A DNA stretch of 5,585 nt, taken from assembly GCA_002382605.1 (NCBI GenBank), contig DFYG01000006.1, positions 1-5,585 of the forward strand, given 5' to 3'. A program made the position numbers and the translations under genes. Below, one piece after another: positions 1-5,585 of the stretch. Below the pieces are notes generated by a model, which saw nothing but the letters and a program-made list of their open reading frames with translations, was not told the DNA's origin and made no database searches. The stretch is from Synergistaceae bacterium UBA4088 (lineage in GTDB: Bacteria; Synergistota; Synergistia; Synergistales; Thermovirgaceae). The number at the start of each line of letters is the position of its first letter. Positions within the stretch are counted from its first letter, which is position 1.

Positions 1-2
1 GC

Positions 3-677
3 GATGATGTGACCATTATTGACCAGGCTTTCAGAGAAGAGGGGCTGGGAGGGATCCACGTTGACCGCGGCCGGAGCGGTGGGGCTTCGTTAAGGCCGGA
101 CCTTTCTGAAGCATGCAGAAAATCCTTTCTCGAATCCATCGCAGGTATACTTTCGACTGGAGACAGAATTCTTCCAGGGATGCTTATCCACTATTCAGAC
201 ATCCTCTTCAACCCTGGATACGCGGGTCCTCTGGGATACGCTCTTGCCTCTGATTTCAGTGGAAGGAACCCCGATGTCGTGATGACATCTGAAGTCAAGG
301 GTATCCCACTGGCTATTTTCACCGCCCATGCACTGGGCATCCCCATGGCGGTGTGCCGTTTCCGGAACCGCCCCGGCGATGGCCCCGCGGTGGCCGTCCA
401 TTACCCCTCGGGGAGTGGAGAGGTAAGGACGATGTTCATGGGAACGCGATTCCTTTCGGCAGGGAAAAAAGTACTTGTGATAGATGATTTCATGAGGGGG
501 GGAAGCACTGCGGCAGGGATGCTGCTCGTGGCAAAGGAATTGGGTGCCGAGGTTATCGGTACAGGAATATTTATTGCCGCTTCCGAACCGGCTAAAAAAG
601 CAGTCTCGGAATATCGCGCTCTTCTAAGGCTTGAAAGAGGGGCTGACGGTGTTCCCATTGTCAAGGTGCAGCAGTAA
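3..677 (+). CDS. purR: PurR-type purine operon repressor (phosphoribosyltransferase domain), N-terminus cut off by window edge
   Basis: Bacillus-type PurR pairs an N-terminal winged-helix DNA-binding domain with a phosphoribosyltransferase-like domain that senses PRPP, and represses purine synthesis genes. The frame is open to the left edge. It begins with DDVTIIDQAF, which lines up with SEDLTIIKQTF near residues 41-51 of B. subtilis PurR as I remember it, so about 40 residues of the winged helix are missing. The GTG at position 9 is therefore an internal valine and not the start. The PRPP-binding loop is clear at 471-518 (VLVIDDFMRGGSTAAG). Upstream are RILPGMLIHYSDIL and DVVMTSEVKGIPLA, which are also typical of PurR. 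The protein ends close to the family's usual C-terminus. The family has lost transferase catalysis, so a regulatory role is expected. Xanthine phosphoribosyltransferase is the main alternative, but the N-terminal linker sequence favours PurR. The ferredoxin promoter downstream makes the next gene an independent unit. Confidence 0.88.
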   Translation, partial: DDVTIIDQAFREEGLGGIHVDRGRSGGASLRPDLSEACRKSFLESIAGILSTGDRILPGMLIHYSDILFNPGYAGPLGYALASDFSGRNPDVVMTSEVKGIPLAIFTAHALGIPMAVCRFRNRPGDGPAVAVHYPSGSGEVRTMFMGTRFLSAGKKVLVIDDFMRGGSTAAGMLLVAKELGAEVIGTGIFIAASEPAKKAVSEYRALLRLERGADGVPIVKVQQ

Positions 678-858
678 ATACGGGTAATCTCGAGTCGAAA
701 TTAATACTTTAGACACGGATCATTCAACCTTCCAAATTTACTTTGCCGAGACACTTCCATTGAGCCAAATGAGGCTGTTGCCTAATGCTCCTGGGACCCT
801 TCTTCTCGGAATTTTTGATCAATGATCCCAGATTTTCGGATTCAGGCTCTTTTGCTGT

Positions 859-1099
<241 letters not shown>

Positions 1100-1150
1100 T
1101 GCTTACTTGGTCTCTCTCCTGTTCCTCTGAAAAATAATAAGCTGATATCT

Positions 1151-1226
1151 GGGCCCATAGCTCAATTGGCAGAGCCACCGGCTCATAACCGGAAGGTTCC
1201 TGGTTCGAGTCCAGGTGGGCCCACCA
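1151..1226 (+). tRNA. tRNA with anticodon CAU (Ile2, lysidine type, or elongator Met)
   Basis: A full cloverleaf can be drawn by hand. The acceptor stem GGGCCCA/TGGGCCC (1151-1157 with 1216-1222) has seven pairs, with discriminator A1223 and encoded CCA 1224-1226. The D stem is GCTC/GAGC with an 8-nt loop, the anticodon loop is CTCATAA with CAT at 1184-1186, and the T arm is CCTGG-TTCGAGT-CCAGG. The first pair is G-C, so it is not the initiator, which normally has a mismatch there. Acceptor pairs C4-G69 and C5-G68 match the features reported for recognition of tRNA-Ile2 by E. coli TilS, which favours a lysidine-modified Ile(AUA) tRNA over elongator Met, but only moderately. Position 26 is C and the 27-43 pair is A-A, so the anticodon stem has four true pairs. 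An A/T-rich AATAAT at 1133-1138 could be a weak -10 for it, but no good -35 accompanies it. Confidence 0.95.
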
Positions 1227-1240
1227 CGAGAAAAGAATGA

Positions 1241-1266
1241 AGCCGCCCGGGGGTGGCTTTTTTTTT
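1241..1266 (+). terminator. Intrinsic terminator after the tRNA
   Basis: AGCCGCC (1241-1247) pairs with GGTGGCT (1252-1258) around the 4-nt loop CGGG, giving seven pairs including one G-T. The last T of the stem begins a run of nine T residues (1258-1266). It should end the ferredoxin-tRNA transcript. It lies right before the nif3 ribosome-binding site, so it could also work as a leaky stop or attenuator for the downstream operon. Confidence 0.88.
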
Positions 1267-1270
1267 AGGA

Positions 1271-1277
1271 AGAGGTG
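1271..1277 (+). promoter_or_regulatory. Ribosome binding site deciding the nif3 start
   Basis: AGAGGTG ends at 1277, 9 nt before the ATG at 1287, which is good spacing. The in-frame GTG at 1275 lies inside this site, so it is unlikely to be the start. The ATG at 1279 is out of frame and closes after three codons. Confidence 0.65.
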
Positions 1278-1286
1278 AATGAACGG

Positions 1287-2078
1287 ATGATCCGAATAAA
1301 GGATGTCATCCATGCAATTGATTCTTTCGCTCCGTTCTCCTGGTCGTTCGATTGGGATAATTCCGGATTACAGGCGGGATCGCCGGAATGGGAAGTCACC
1401 CGGATCGGGGTCGCGCTGGATGCTACGGAAAAAGCAATTGATGAAGCGATCAGGAAGAGTTGTTCCTGCCTTTTAGTTCATCATCCCCTGTTATTCGATC
1501 CCTTGAGAAGCATCCAGACGCAGACGCCAACAGGAGGCAAACTGCTCAGGGCTTTGGCAAACCATCTGGCTGTCGTTTCCGTACATACCAACTGGGATGT
1601 GAGCCCCGCAGGGGTTAATGTGATCCTCGGCGAACGCCTGGGACTTCTTGAGCCATCGCCACTCGAGGTCGGTGCCGAAGGGGCCTGGGGAATTGGAGTT
1701 GCCGGCTTTTTCCCGGAGGTTTTATCCACTGAAGGATTCAGAAATAGACTGAAAGGCAATTTAGGACTGTCCTGGATCCGGGATTATGCTCTCCCTGGAA
1801 TGGTCTCCCGGGTGGCGATGGTCGGAGGTTCAGGTGGAGACTTATGGCCCCTTGCCCTTGATGATGGAGCGGATGTGTTTGTCACAGCCGATATGAAGTA
1901 TCATCAGATAATGGAAGCAGTTGAAAGCGGGATCGGGGTTGTTCTGGCTGACCACGGCGAGATCGAGCGGAACTCTGTCCCTGTACTTAAAGAACTTCTT
2001 TCGAAGAATATCCCGCTTGAAGTCGTTCTTGTTGATGAAAAAGGTTTCGATCCGGGAAATATAATGATATTAAAATGA
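1287..2078 (+). CDS. Nif3/DUF34 family metal-binding protein, 263 residues
   Basis: This belongs to the widespread Nif3-like family (E. coli YbgI, B. subtilis YqfO), often annotated as GTP cyclohydrolase I type 2 homologue. Its true biochemical role is not settled, so I give no reaction. The family forms ring-shaped oligomers with a two-metal site. All expected ligands are visible: H65-H66 in LLVHHPLLF, H100 and D104 in VHTNWD, and H223 and E227 in ADHGEIE. The phrase FDWDNSGLQAG (21-31) and TADMKYHQ (200-207) are also typical of the family. The length fits the short form without the PII-like insertion found in YqfO. The start at ATG 1287 is preferred over GTG 1275, which would add four residues, because of ribosome-binding-site spacing. 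It is the first gene of a tight run and lies 17 nt before trpS. Nif3-family genes sit beside unrelated housekeeping genes in many genomes, so the context says little about its job. Confidence 0.9.
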   Translation: MIRIKDVIHAIDSFAPFSWSFDWDNSGLQAGSPEWEVTRIGVALDATEKAIDEAIRKSCSCLLVHHPLLFDPLRSIQTQTPTGGKLLRALANHLAVVSVHTNWDVSPAGVNVILGERLGLLEPSPLEVGAEGAWGIGVAGFFPEVLSTEGFRNRLKGNLGLSWIRDYALPGMVSRVAMVGGSGGDLWPLALDDGADVFVTADMKYHQIMEAVESGIGVVLADHGEIERNSVPVLKELLSKNIPLEVVLVDEKGFDPGNIMILK

Positions 2079-2095
2079 CGACGAGGTGAAATGGA

Positions 2096-3088
2096 ATGAG
2101 AAAAAGGGTTTTCAGCGGAATGAGGCCGACCGGAAGGCTGCATCTTGGTCATCTTGCGGGAGCCCTTTCAAACTGGGTGCGGCTGCAGGACGATTATGAC
2201 TGTTTTTACTGCATTGTCGACTGGCATGCCATGATGTCCGAATATGCAGAAACAGGTTCAATAAGGAGTAATTGCCGCGAAGTCCTCCTGGACTGGCTCG
2301 GGGTGGGCCTTGACCCCGATAGGAGCACGATATTCCTCCAGTCTCATGTACCTCAGCATGCTGAACTTCATCTCGCGCTTTCGATGATTTCACCGCTGGG
2401 TTGGCTTGAGAGGAACCCTACATACAAGGAGCAGATCATAAACATCCAGAACAAGGATCTCAGCACCTACGCTTTCCTGGGATATCCTGTTCTTCAGGCT
2501 GCGGATATTCTTCTTTATAAGGGAGACCTGGTTCCCGTAGGTGAAGATCAGTCAGCTCACCTTGAACTTTCACGTGAGATAGCACGACGTTTCAACCACC
2601 TGTACAGGGATATTTTCCCGGAACCCGAAACCTTGCTGACCAGAACCCCGAAGGTTCCCGGTACAGACGGCAGGAAGATGAGCAAATCCTACGGAAACGC
2701 TATCAACATCGCGGATACGCATGATGATATCTGGGGAAAACTCAGGACTATGATGACTGATCCGGCCCGGGAACGACGGAAGGATCCTGGAGACCCTGAT
2801 AAGTGTCCTGTCTGGGACATACACAAGGTTTTTAACCTGGATCCTGAAGAGCGCGATCATCTTTGGGACGGATGCAAAAACGCTGGTATAGGCTGTATCG
2901 ATTGTAAAAAGGCCCTTTTCGGCCATTTGATGGATCTTTTGAGGCCTATCCAGGAGAGAAGAAGAGCCTTTGAATCCAGAGAGGACGGAATTCTGGAAGT
3001 TCTCCGAAAGGGCGCTAAAAGAGCGGGAACGGTCGCCGGCGAAACAATGTCCCAGGTAGTCGACTCCATGGGATTTGTCGACCGCTGA
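2096..3088 (+). CDS. trpS: Tryptophanyl-tRNA synthetase with a likely [4Fe-4S] cluster, 330 residues
   Basis: This class I aminoacyl-tRNA synthetase charges tRNA-Trp with tryptophan in the cytoplasm, working as a dimer. Signature one is SGMRPTGRLHLGHLAGAL (residues 7-24, with HLGH as the HIGH motif) and signature two is KMSKS (194-198). GYPVLQAADILLY (129-141) and PVGEDQSAHLEL (147-158) are typical TrpRS segments of the active site. The length is normal for the bacterial enzyme. C237, C260, C267 and C270 form C-x22-C-x6-C-x2-C, the spacing reported for the [4Fe-4S] cluster of T. maritima TrpRS, which is offset by one residue. Several other cysteines (36, 39, 60) are outside this motif. The start ATG has GAGGTG at 2083-2088, 7 nt upstream. 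A tiny ATG-GAA-TGA frame overlaps the start and is probably chance. No T-box or trp attenuator is visible in the 17-nt gap after nif3. Confidence 0.97.
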   Translation: MRKRVFSGMRPTGRLHLGHLAGALSNWVRLQDDYDCFYCIVDWHAMMSEYAETGSIRSNCREVLLDWLGVGLDPDRSTIFLQSHVPQHAELHLALSMISPLGWLERNPTYKEQIINIQNKDLSTYAFLGYPVLQAADILLYKGDLVPVGEDQSAHLELSREIARRFNHLYRDIFPEPETLLTRTPKVPGTDGRKMSKSYGNAINIADTHDDIWGKLRTMMTDPARERRKDPGDPDKCPVWDIHKVFNLDPEERDHLWDGCKNAGIGCIDCKKALFGHLMDLLRPIQERRRAFESREDGILEVLRKGAKRAGTVAGETMSQVVDSMGFVDR

Positions 3089-3107
3089 TCCTTATCTCCC
3101 TTGTATT

Positions 3108-3114
3108 GGGGGAG
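3108..3114 (+). promoter_or_regulatory. Ribosome binding site deciding the scpA start
   Basis: GGGGGAG lies 5 nt before the ATG at 3120. It rules against the in-frame TTG at 3075, which would overlap the end of trpS and add 15 residues that do not look like any part of ScpA. Confidence 0.7.
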
Positions 3115-3119
3115 CACAA

Positions 3120-3857
3120 ATGTCTATCGATGTTGAACTCGAGGGGTTTTCCGGACCTCTGGACCTTCTCTGTCATCTGGTGGAAACCGGGGAGATCCAG
3201 GCTTCCAGGATCAGTGTAAGTGAATTGATCCGCGTCTATTCCGATTTTAATCGGAGGAACGAGCGAGCAGGAATTAACGAAAAGGCGGTCTTTTTTTTGC
3301 TTACCGCCAGACTGTTGCTTGGAAAACTCAAGGCGCTCCTGCCTTCCCTCCCAGGTTTTGAGCAAATTCAAGGAGAAGATGCTTCAGATCAGGAGCTTGT
3401 AATGAAGGTGCTTAATCGTTACAGGCCCTACAGGACGGCCGCATCTCACCTTTCGGAACTCATGAAGTCCAGAGAGCGCTCTTTTTGCAGGAACACCCTT
3501 GAAGAAGGACCGCCATGGTACGATCTCGGCGACCTGTATTCCCTTTCGATGGTATGGTGGGAGATGATGGCCCGCCATAAGGACAAGACGCCCGGAGCGG
3601 TCCTTGAGGACGTAGAAAAGGAGTGGAACGGGATACCAGTTGCCACTCCTGACGAAGAGCAGGTGGAAAGCCGCATGGAGGAGTTGAGCTGCCTGATATC
3701 CAGAAGAGGATCTATCCTTTTGAGCGAAATGATCGGTTCATCAGGGACACGACAGATTTTTGTCGTCACTTTTCTTGCTATCCTCGAAATGACGAGGCTT
3801 GGAATGATTCATATTTCACAGGAGGAACCGTTCGGTGATGTCCGGATCAGGAATTGA
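3120..3857 (+). CDS. scpA: ScpA, kleisin subunit of the SMC-ScpAB condensin, 245 residues
   Basis: ScpA bridges the head and neck of the SMC dimer and binds a ScpB dimer, forming the complex that organises and helps separate chromosomes on the nucleoid. The N-terminal hallmark FSGPLDLLCHLV is at residues 10-21, in the helical domain that contacts the SMC neck. A helical stretch AVFFLLTARLLLGKLKALLP follows, then a variable middle rich in charged residues, where ScpB binds. The C-terminus (VVTFLAILEMTRLGMIHISQ and what follows) is the winged-helix domain that binds the SMC head. The length is close to the family norm. The start ATG is chosen from the GGGGGAG site 5 nt upstream. The stop lies inside the start of scpB, giving a 23-nt overlap, which suggests translational coupling and matched subunit supply. 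No smc gene is in the window. Confidence 0.95.
   Translation: MSIDVELEGFSGPLDLLCHLVETGEIQASRISVSELIRVYSDFNRRNERAGINEKAVFFLLTARLLLGKLKALLPSLPGFEQIQGEDASDQELVMKVLNRYRPYRTAASHLSELMKSRERSFCRNTLEEGPPWYDLGDLYSLSMVWWEMMARHKDKTPGAVLEDVEKEWNGIPVATPDEEQVESRMEELSCLISRRGSILLSEMIGSSGTRQIFVVTFLAILEMTRLGMIHISQEEPFGDVRIRN
3820..3825 (+). promoter_or_regulatory. Ribosome binding site for scpB inside scpA
   Basis: AGGAGG lies 9 nt before GTG 3835 and 12 nt before the adjacent ATG 3838. Spacing favours GTG and codon preference favours ATG; the two proteins differ by one residue. Confidence 0.6.
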
Positions 3858-4428
3858 CAGACCTCTCTCACCGATAGCACGGTCTGTTGAGGCCGTACTC
3901 TTTGTTGCAACCCAGCCTGTTGGCCTGCGAGAGATCTCATCCGTTACCGGTGTGGCCGAAGAGCAGATCTCAAGAGCACTGGAAGAGATAACCGTGCGGT
4001 ACCGCAACTGCCACGGACTTTGCCTTATGAATATTGCTGGAGGGTGGGTGATGGCGACCTCGCCGGAACAGGAGGAAGTTGTATCTAACTTCAGGGACGT
4101 AGCCTTAACGCAAAGGATCCGTCTGAGCAAGGCTGCTCTTGAATCACTCGCTGTAGTTGCATACGCTCAACCAGTAACCCGTTCGGAGATTGAGGAGATA
4201 AGGGGAGTACGCTGCGAGAGGGTACTTGAGACTCTTCTCCGTCACGGGCTTGTAAGGGTTGCGGGGCGCAGAAAGGGCTCCGGAACGCCTCTCCTCTATA
4301 GAACCACTGATTCATTCCTCTCGATATTCGGGCTCGGAGCCATCTCTGATCTTCCTACCCTTGAGGAAATGCAGGAGATACTCCTATCAATAGATGAGAG
4401 CACCGGCGGCGGCGATGATGAGCCCTGA
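3835..4428 (+). CDS. scpB: ScpB, winged-helix subunit of the SMC-ScpAB condensin, about 197 residues
   Basis: ScpB forms a dimer that clamps the middle of ScpA in the condensin complex. The N-terminal winged helix begins with SVEAVLFVATQPVGLREI, matching the family pattern EA-LF. The second winged helix holds the strongest signature: LSKAALESLAVVAYAQPVTRSEIEEIRGV, followed by LLRHGLVRVAGRRKGSGTP and LLYRTTDSFLSIFGLG, ending in SDLPTLEEM. The length is typical. The start is either GTG 3835 or ATG 3838. It overlaps scpA by 20-23 nt and its own end overlaps the following pseudouridine synthase gene, so the three genes are packed without spacers. The order scpA-scpB-pseudouridine synthase is a common bacterial arrangement. 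Confidence 0.95.
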   Translation: MMSGSGIDRPLSPIARSVEAVLFVATQPVGLREISSVTGVAEEQISRALEEITVRYRNCHGLCLMNIAGGWVMATSPEQEEVVSNFRDVALTQRIRLSKAALESLAVVAYAQPVTRSEIEEIRGVRCERVLETLLRHGLVRVAGRRKGSGTPLLYRTTDSFLSIFGLGAISDLPTLEEMQEILLSIDESTGGGDDEP

Positions 4429-5164
4429 CAAGCCGGAGACCAGGTTCCGTCTTAACCGTTTTATAGCAATGTGCGGAGGGGGTTCAAGAAGGGGCGCCGA
4501 CTCCTTGATAAGATCTGGAAGGGTTGAAGTGAACGGGTCCACGGTCAGGGATCTCTCTTTCCAGGTAAACTCCGGAGAGGACATAGTAAGGCTTGACGGA
4601 GCCGTCCTCGCTATTAAGAAAAAGCAGTACATCATTATGAACAAGCCGAAAGGGCTGGTATGTGCGGTCTCGGACAGATTTTCGGGGACTGTGATGGATA
4701 TCCTGCCCCGGAATATCTCAGAAGAGGGCGTATTCCCCGCAGGACGACTTGATAAGGACAGCGAAGGCCTTCTTATTCTTACCAACGACGGAACCATGTC
4801 CCATAAGATCACCCATCCCGGCAGCATGATACTTAAAACATACGAGATTCTTGTACAGAGAAACGTTTCTTCCGGGGAACTGGGTTCCCTTATGCAGGGT
4901 ACTCAATTTGGTTCCAGGGTCGTACGACCTGTCGAAGCCAGGATCATTTCAGGGGATCCCGAAGGGCAATGGCTGTCGATAACAATAGCGGAAGGCATTA
5001 AAAGAGAGGTCAGGCTTATGGCTGAGTCAAGAGGACTGAAGGTTATCAGGCTTGTGAGGAGAAAGATCGGTTCTCTCGAGTTGAGAGACCTCCCGTCCGG
5101 GGGGTTTATCCAGGTTAAGGGCGAGAGACTGCTCGAAATGATCTTTTACGGGTGCATCATTTGA
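4394..5164 (+). CDS. RsuA/RluB-family rRNA pseudouridine synthase, up to 256 residues
   Basis: The enzyme isomerises a specific uridine in ribosomal RNA to pseudouridine. An S4 RNA-binding domain opens the protein (about residues 17-65, with RLNRFIAMCG, SRRGADSLIRSGRVEVNG). The catalytic domain holds YIIMNKPKGLVCAV and the signature GRLDKDSEGLLILTNDG, whose D120 is the expected catalytic aspartate. The late segment EGIKREVRLMAESRG is the family's RNA-contacting motif. Neighbourhood next to scpAB favours a RluB-like 23S rRNA enzyme, but 16S-specific RsuA cannot be excluded, so I give no symbol. The start is uncertain: ATG 4394 follows a stop codon directly and its nearest GGAG is 16 nt away, while ATG 4415 and ATG 4418 lack a clear ribosome-binding site. 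Starting at 4415 or 4418 would remove a low-complexity alanine stretch that the family does not need. All choices overlap scpB, so reinitiation after scpB is likely. Confidence 0.92.
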   Translation: MRAPAAAMMSPDKPETRFRLNRFIAMCGGGSRRGADSLIRSGRVEVNGSTVRDLSFQVNSGEDIVRLDGAVLAIKKKQYIIMNKPKGLVCAVSDRFSGTVMDILPRNISEEGVFPAGRLDKDSEGLLILTNDGTMSHKITHPGSMILKTYEILVQRNVSSGELGSLMQGTQFGSRVVRPVEARIISGDPEGQWLSITIAEGIKREVRLMAESRGLKVIRLVRRKIGSLELRDLPSGGFIQVKGERLLEMIFYGCII

Positions 5165-5214
5165 TCGGTCAGGGAAATATCCGGTGCAGTGGATGAAAGA
5201 AGGAGCTACAAAAA

Positions 5215-5585
5215 ATGATCATTACTATCGACGGACCAGCCGGGGCAGGAAAAAGCACTATTGCCGGGTTAGTGGCTAAAAGGATCGGTTACGAGTATCT
5301 CGATACAGGAGCCATCTACAGGGCCACTTCCCTTTTTCTTTCAAGGTTGGCGATACCTCCGGTCGAGAGCGTGAAACTTGCCTCCGCGCTGAAGGAGTGC
5401 CGGATAGTCCTGTGCGAAGGGAAAGTTCTTCTGGCCGGGGAGGATGTATCAGAAAAGATACGGTCGCAGGAAGTTGACAGAATGGTTTCTGCGTATTCGG
5501 CACTTCCCACGGTACGCCGGTTTCTGATGAGGATCCAGAGAGAACAGGCTGGAAAGGGCAGCATCGTAGCGGATGGAAGAGATAT
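5215..5585 (+). CDS. cmk: Cytidylate kinase, C-terminus cut off by window edge
   Basis: Cytidylate kinase phosphorylates CMP and dCMP with ATP, feeding CTP and dCTP pools in the cytoplasm. The start ATG has AAGGAG at 5200-5205, 9 nt upstream. I translated the open frame by hand to the edge: 123 full codons, with no stop. It starts MIITIDGPAGAGKSTIAGLV, with the Walker A loop GPAGAGKST at residues 7-15. YLDTGAIYRA (28-37) is the family's nucleotide-binding segment, and the frame ends at VADGRD, the start of the conserved GRDIG motif. Slightly over half of a usual protein of about 220-230 residues is present. It lies 50 nt after the pseudouridine synthase gene and no terminator is visible in the gap, so it probably belongs to the same operon. 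Confidence 0.95.
   Translation, partial: MIITIDGPAGAGKSTIAGLVAKRIGYEYLDTGAIYRATSLFLSRLAIPPVESVKLASALKECRIVLCEGKVLLAGEDVSEKIRSQEVDRMVSAYSALPTVRRFLMRIQREQAGKGSIVADGRD

Noticed and set aside
717..828. 8-bp inverted repeat GGATCATT (717-724) and AATGATCC (821-828)
   Set aside because: In about 240 bp such a pair is expected by chance at a rate near one half, and the arms are about 100 nt apart.
791..836. Possible purR terminator: CTGGGA (791-796) pairing with TCCCAG (826-831), then ATTTTC
   Set aside because: The loop is 29 nt, the stem only 6 bp and the T run only four, too weak for an intrinsic terminator.
1279..1290. Tiny frame ATG-AAC-GGA-TGA ending on the nif3 start, and a like one (ATG-GAA-TGA, 2091-2099) ending on the trpS start
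   Set aside because: Both ATGs are only 1-2 nt from the ribosome-binding site, too near to initiate. ATGA overlaps of this kind arise easily by chance when GAGGTGAA precedes an ATG start.
3075..3119. Upstream extension of scpA from TTG 3075
   Set aside because: It overlaps trpS, has no ribosome-binding site, and adds 15 residues not seen in ScpA proteins; ATG 3120 has a well-placed site.

Overview
This window holds ordinary bacterial housekeeping genes, all on the + strand. I do not see a new system. The organism looks like an anaerobe. It has a ferredoxin that matches the Thermotoga maritima type closely in length and cysteine layout, and a tryptophanyl-tRNA synthetase with the iron-sulfur cysteine spacing known from T. 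maritima. It also has a Bacillus-type PurR, which is typical of Firmicutes and some related lineages. By eye the base composition is moderate, about half G+C. A member of the Synergistota, or a clostridial or Thermotogota-like anaerobe, would fit; this is inference and I cannot fix the phylum.

Layout. Positions 3-677 are the C-terminal part of a PurR-type purine repressor whose N-terminus lies before the window. Positions 678-916 are non-coding. I see no convincing terminator after purR, but there is a good sigma-70-like promoter at 859-887, just ahead of a 60-residue [4Fe-4S] ferredoxin (917-1099). A tRNA with anticodon CAU (1151-1226, CCA encoded) follows, then a strong intrinsic terminator (1241-1266). 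Almost immediately after the terminator a tightly packed gene run begins: a Nif3/DUF34 protein (1287-2078), trpS (2096-3088), scpA (3120-3857), scpB (3835-4428), an RsuA/RluB-family pseudouridine synthase (4394-5164) and the start of cmk (5215 to the window end, cut off).

How the genes work together. The run from nif3 to cmk has gaps of 17, 31 and 50 nt and two overlaps, so it is probably one transcript. ScpA and ScpB are the kleisin and accessory subunits of the SMC condensin, and their overlap suggests coupled translation. TrpS and the pseudouridine synthase serve translation, and Cmk serves pyrimidine nucleotide supply. No clear promoter lies between the terminator and nif3, so the run may be fed by readthrough from the ferredoxin-tRNA unit or by a promoter I cannot recognise.

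The points most worth a second look are the Fe-S cysteine motif in TrpS, the ferredoxin's extra cysteine, the identity of the CAU tRNA, and the terminator placed directly before the operon.
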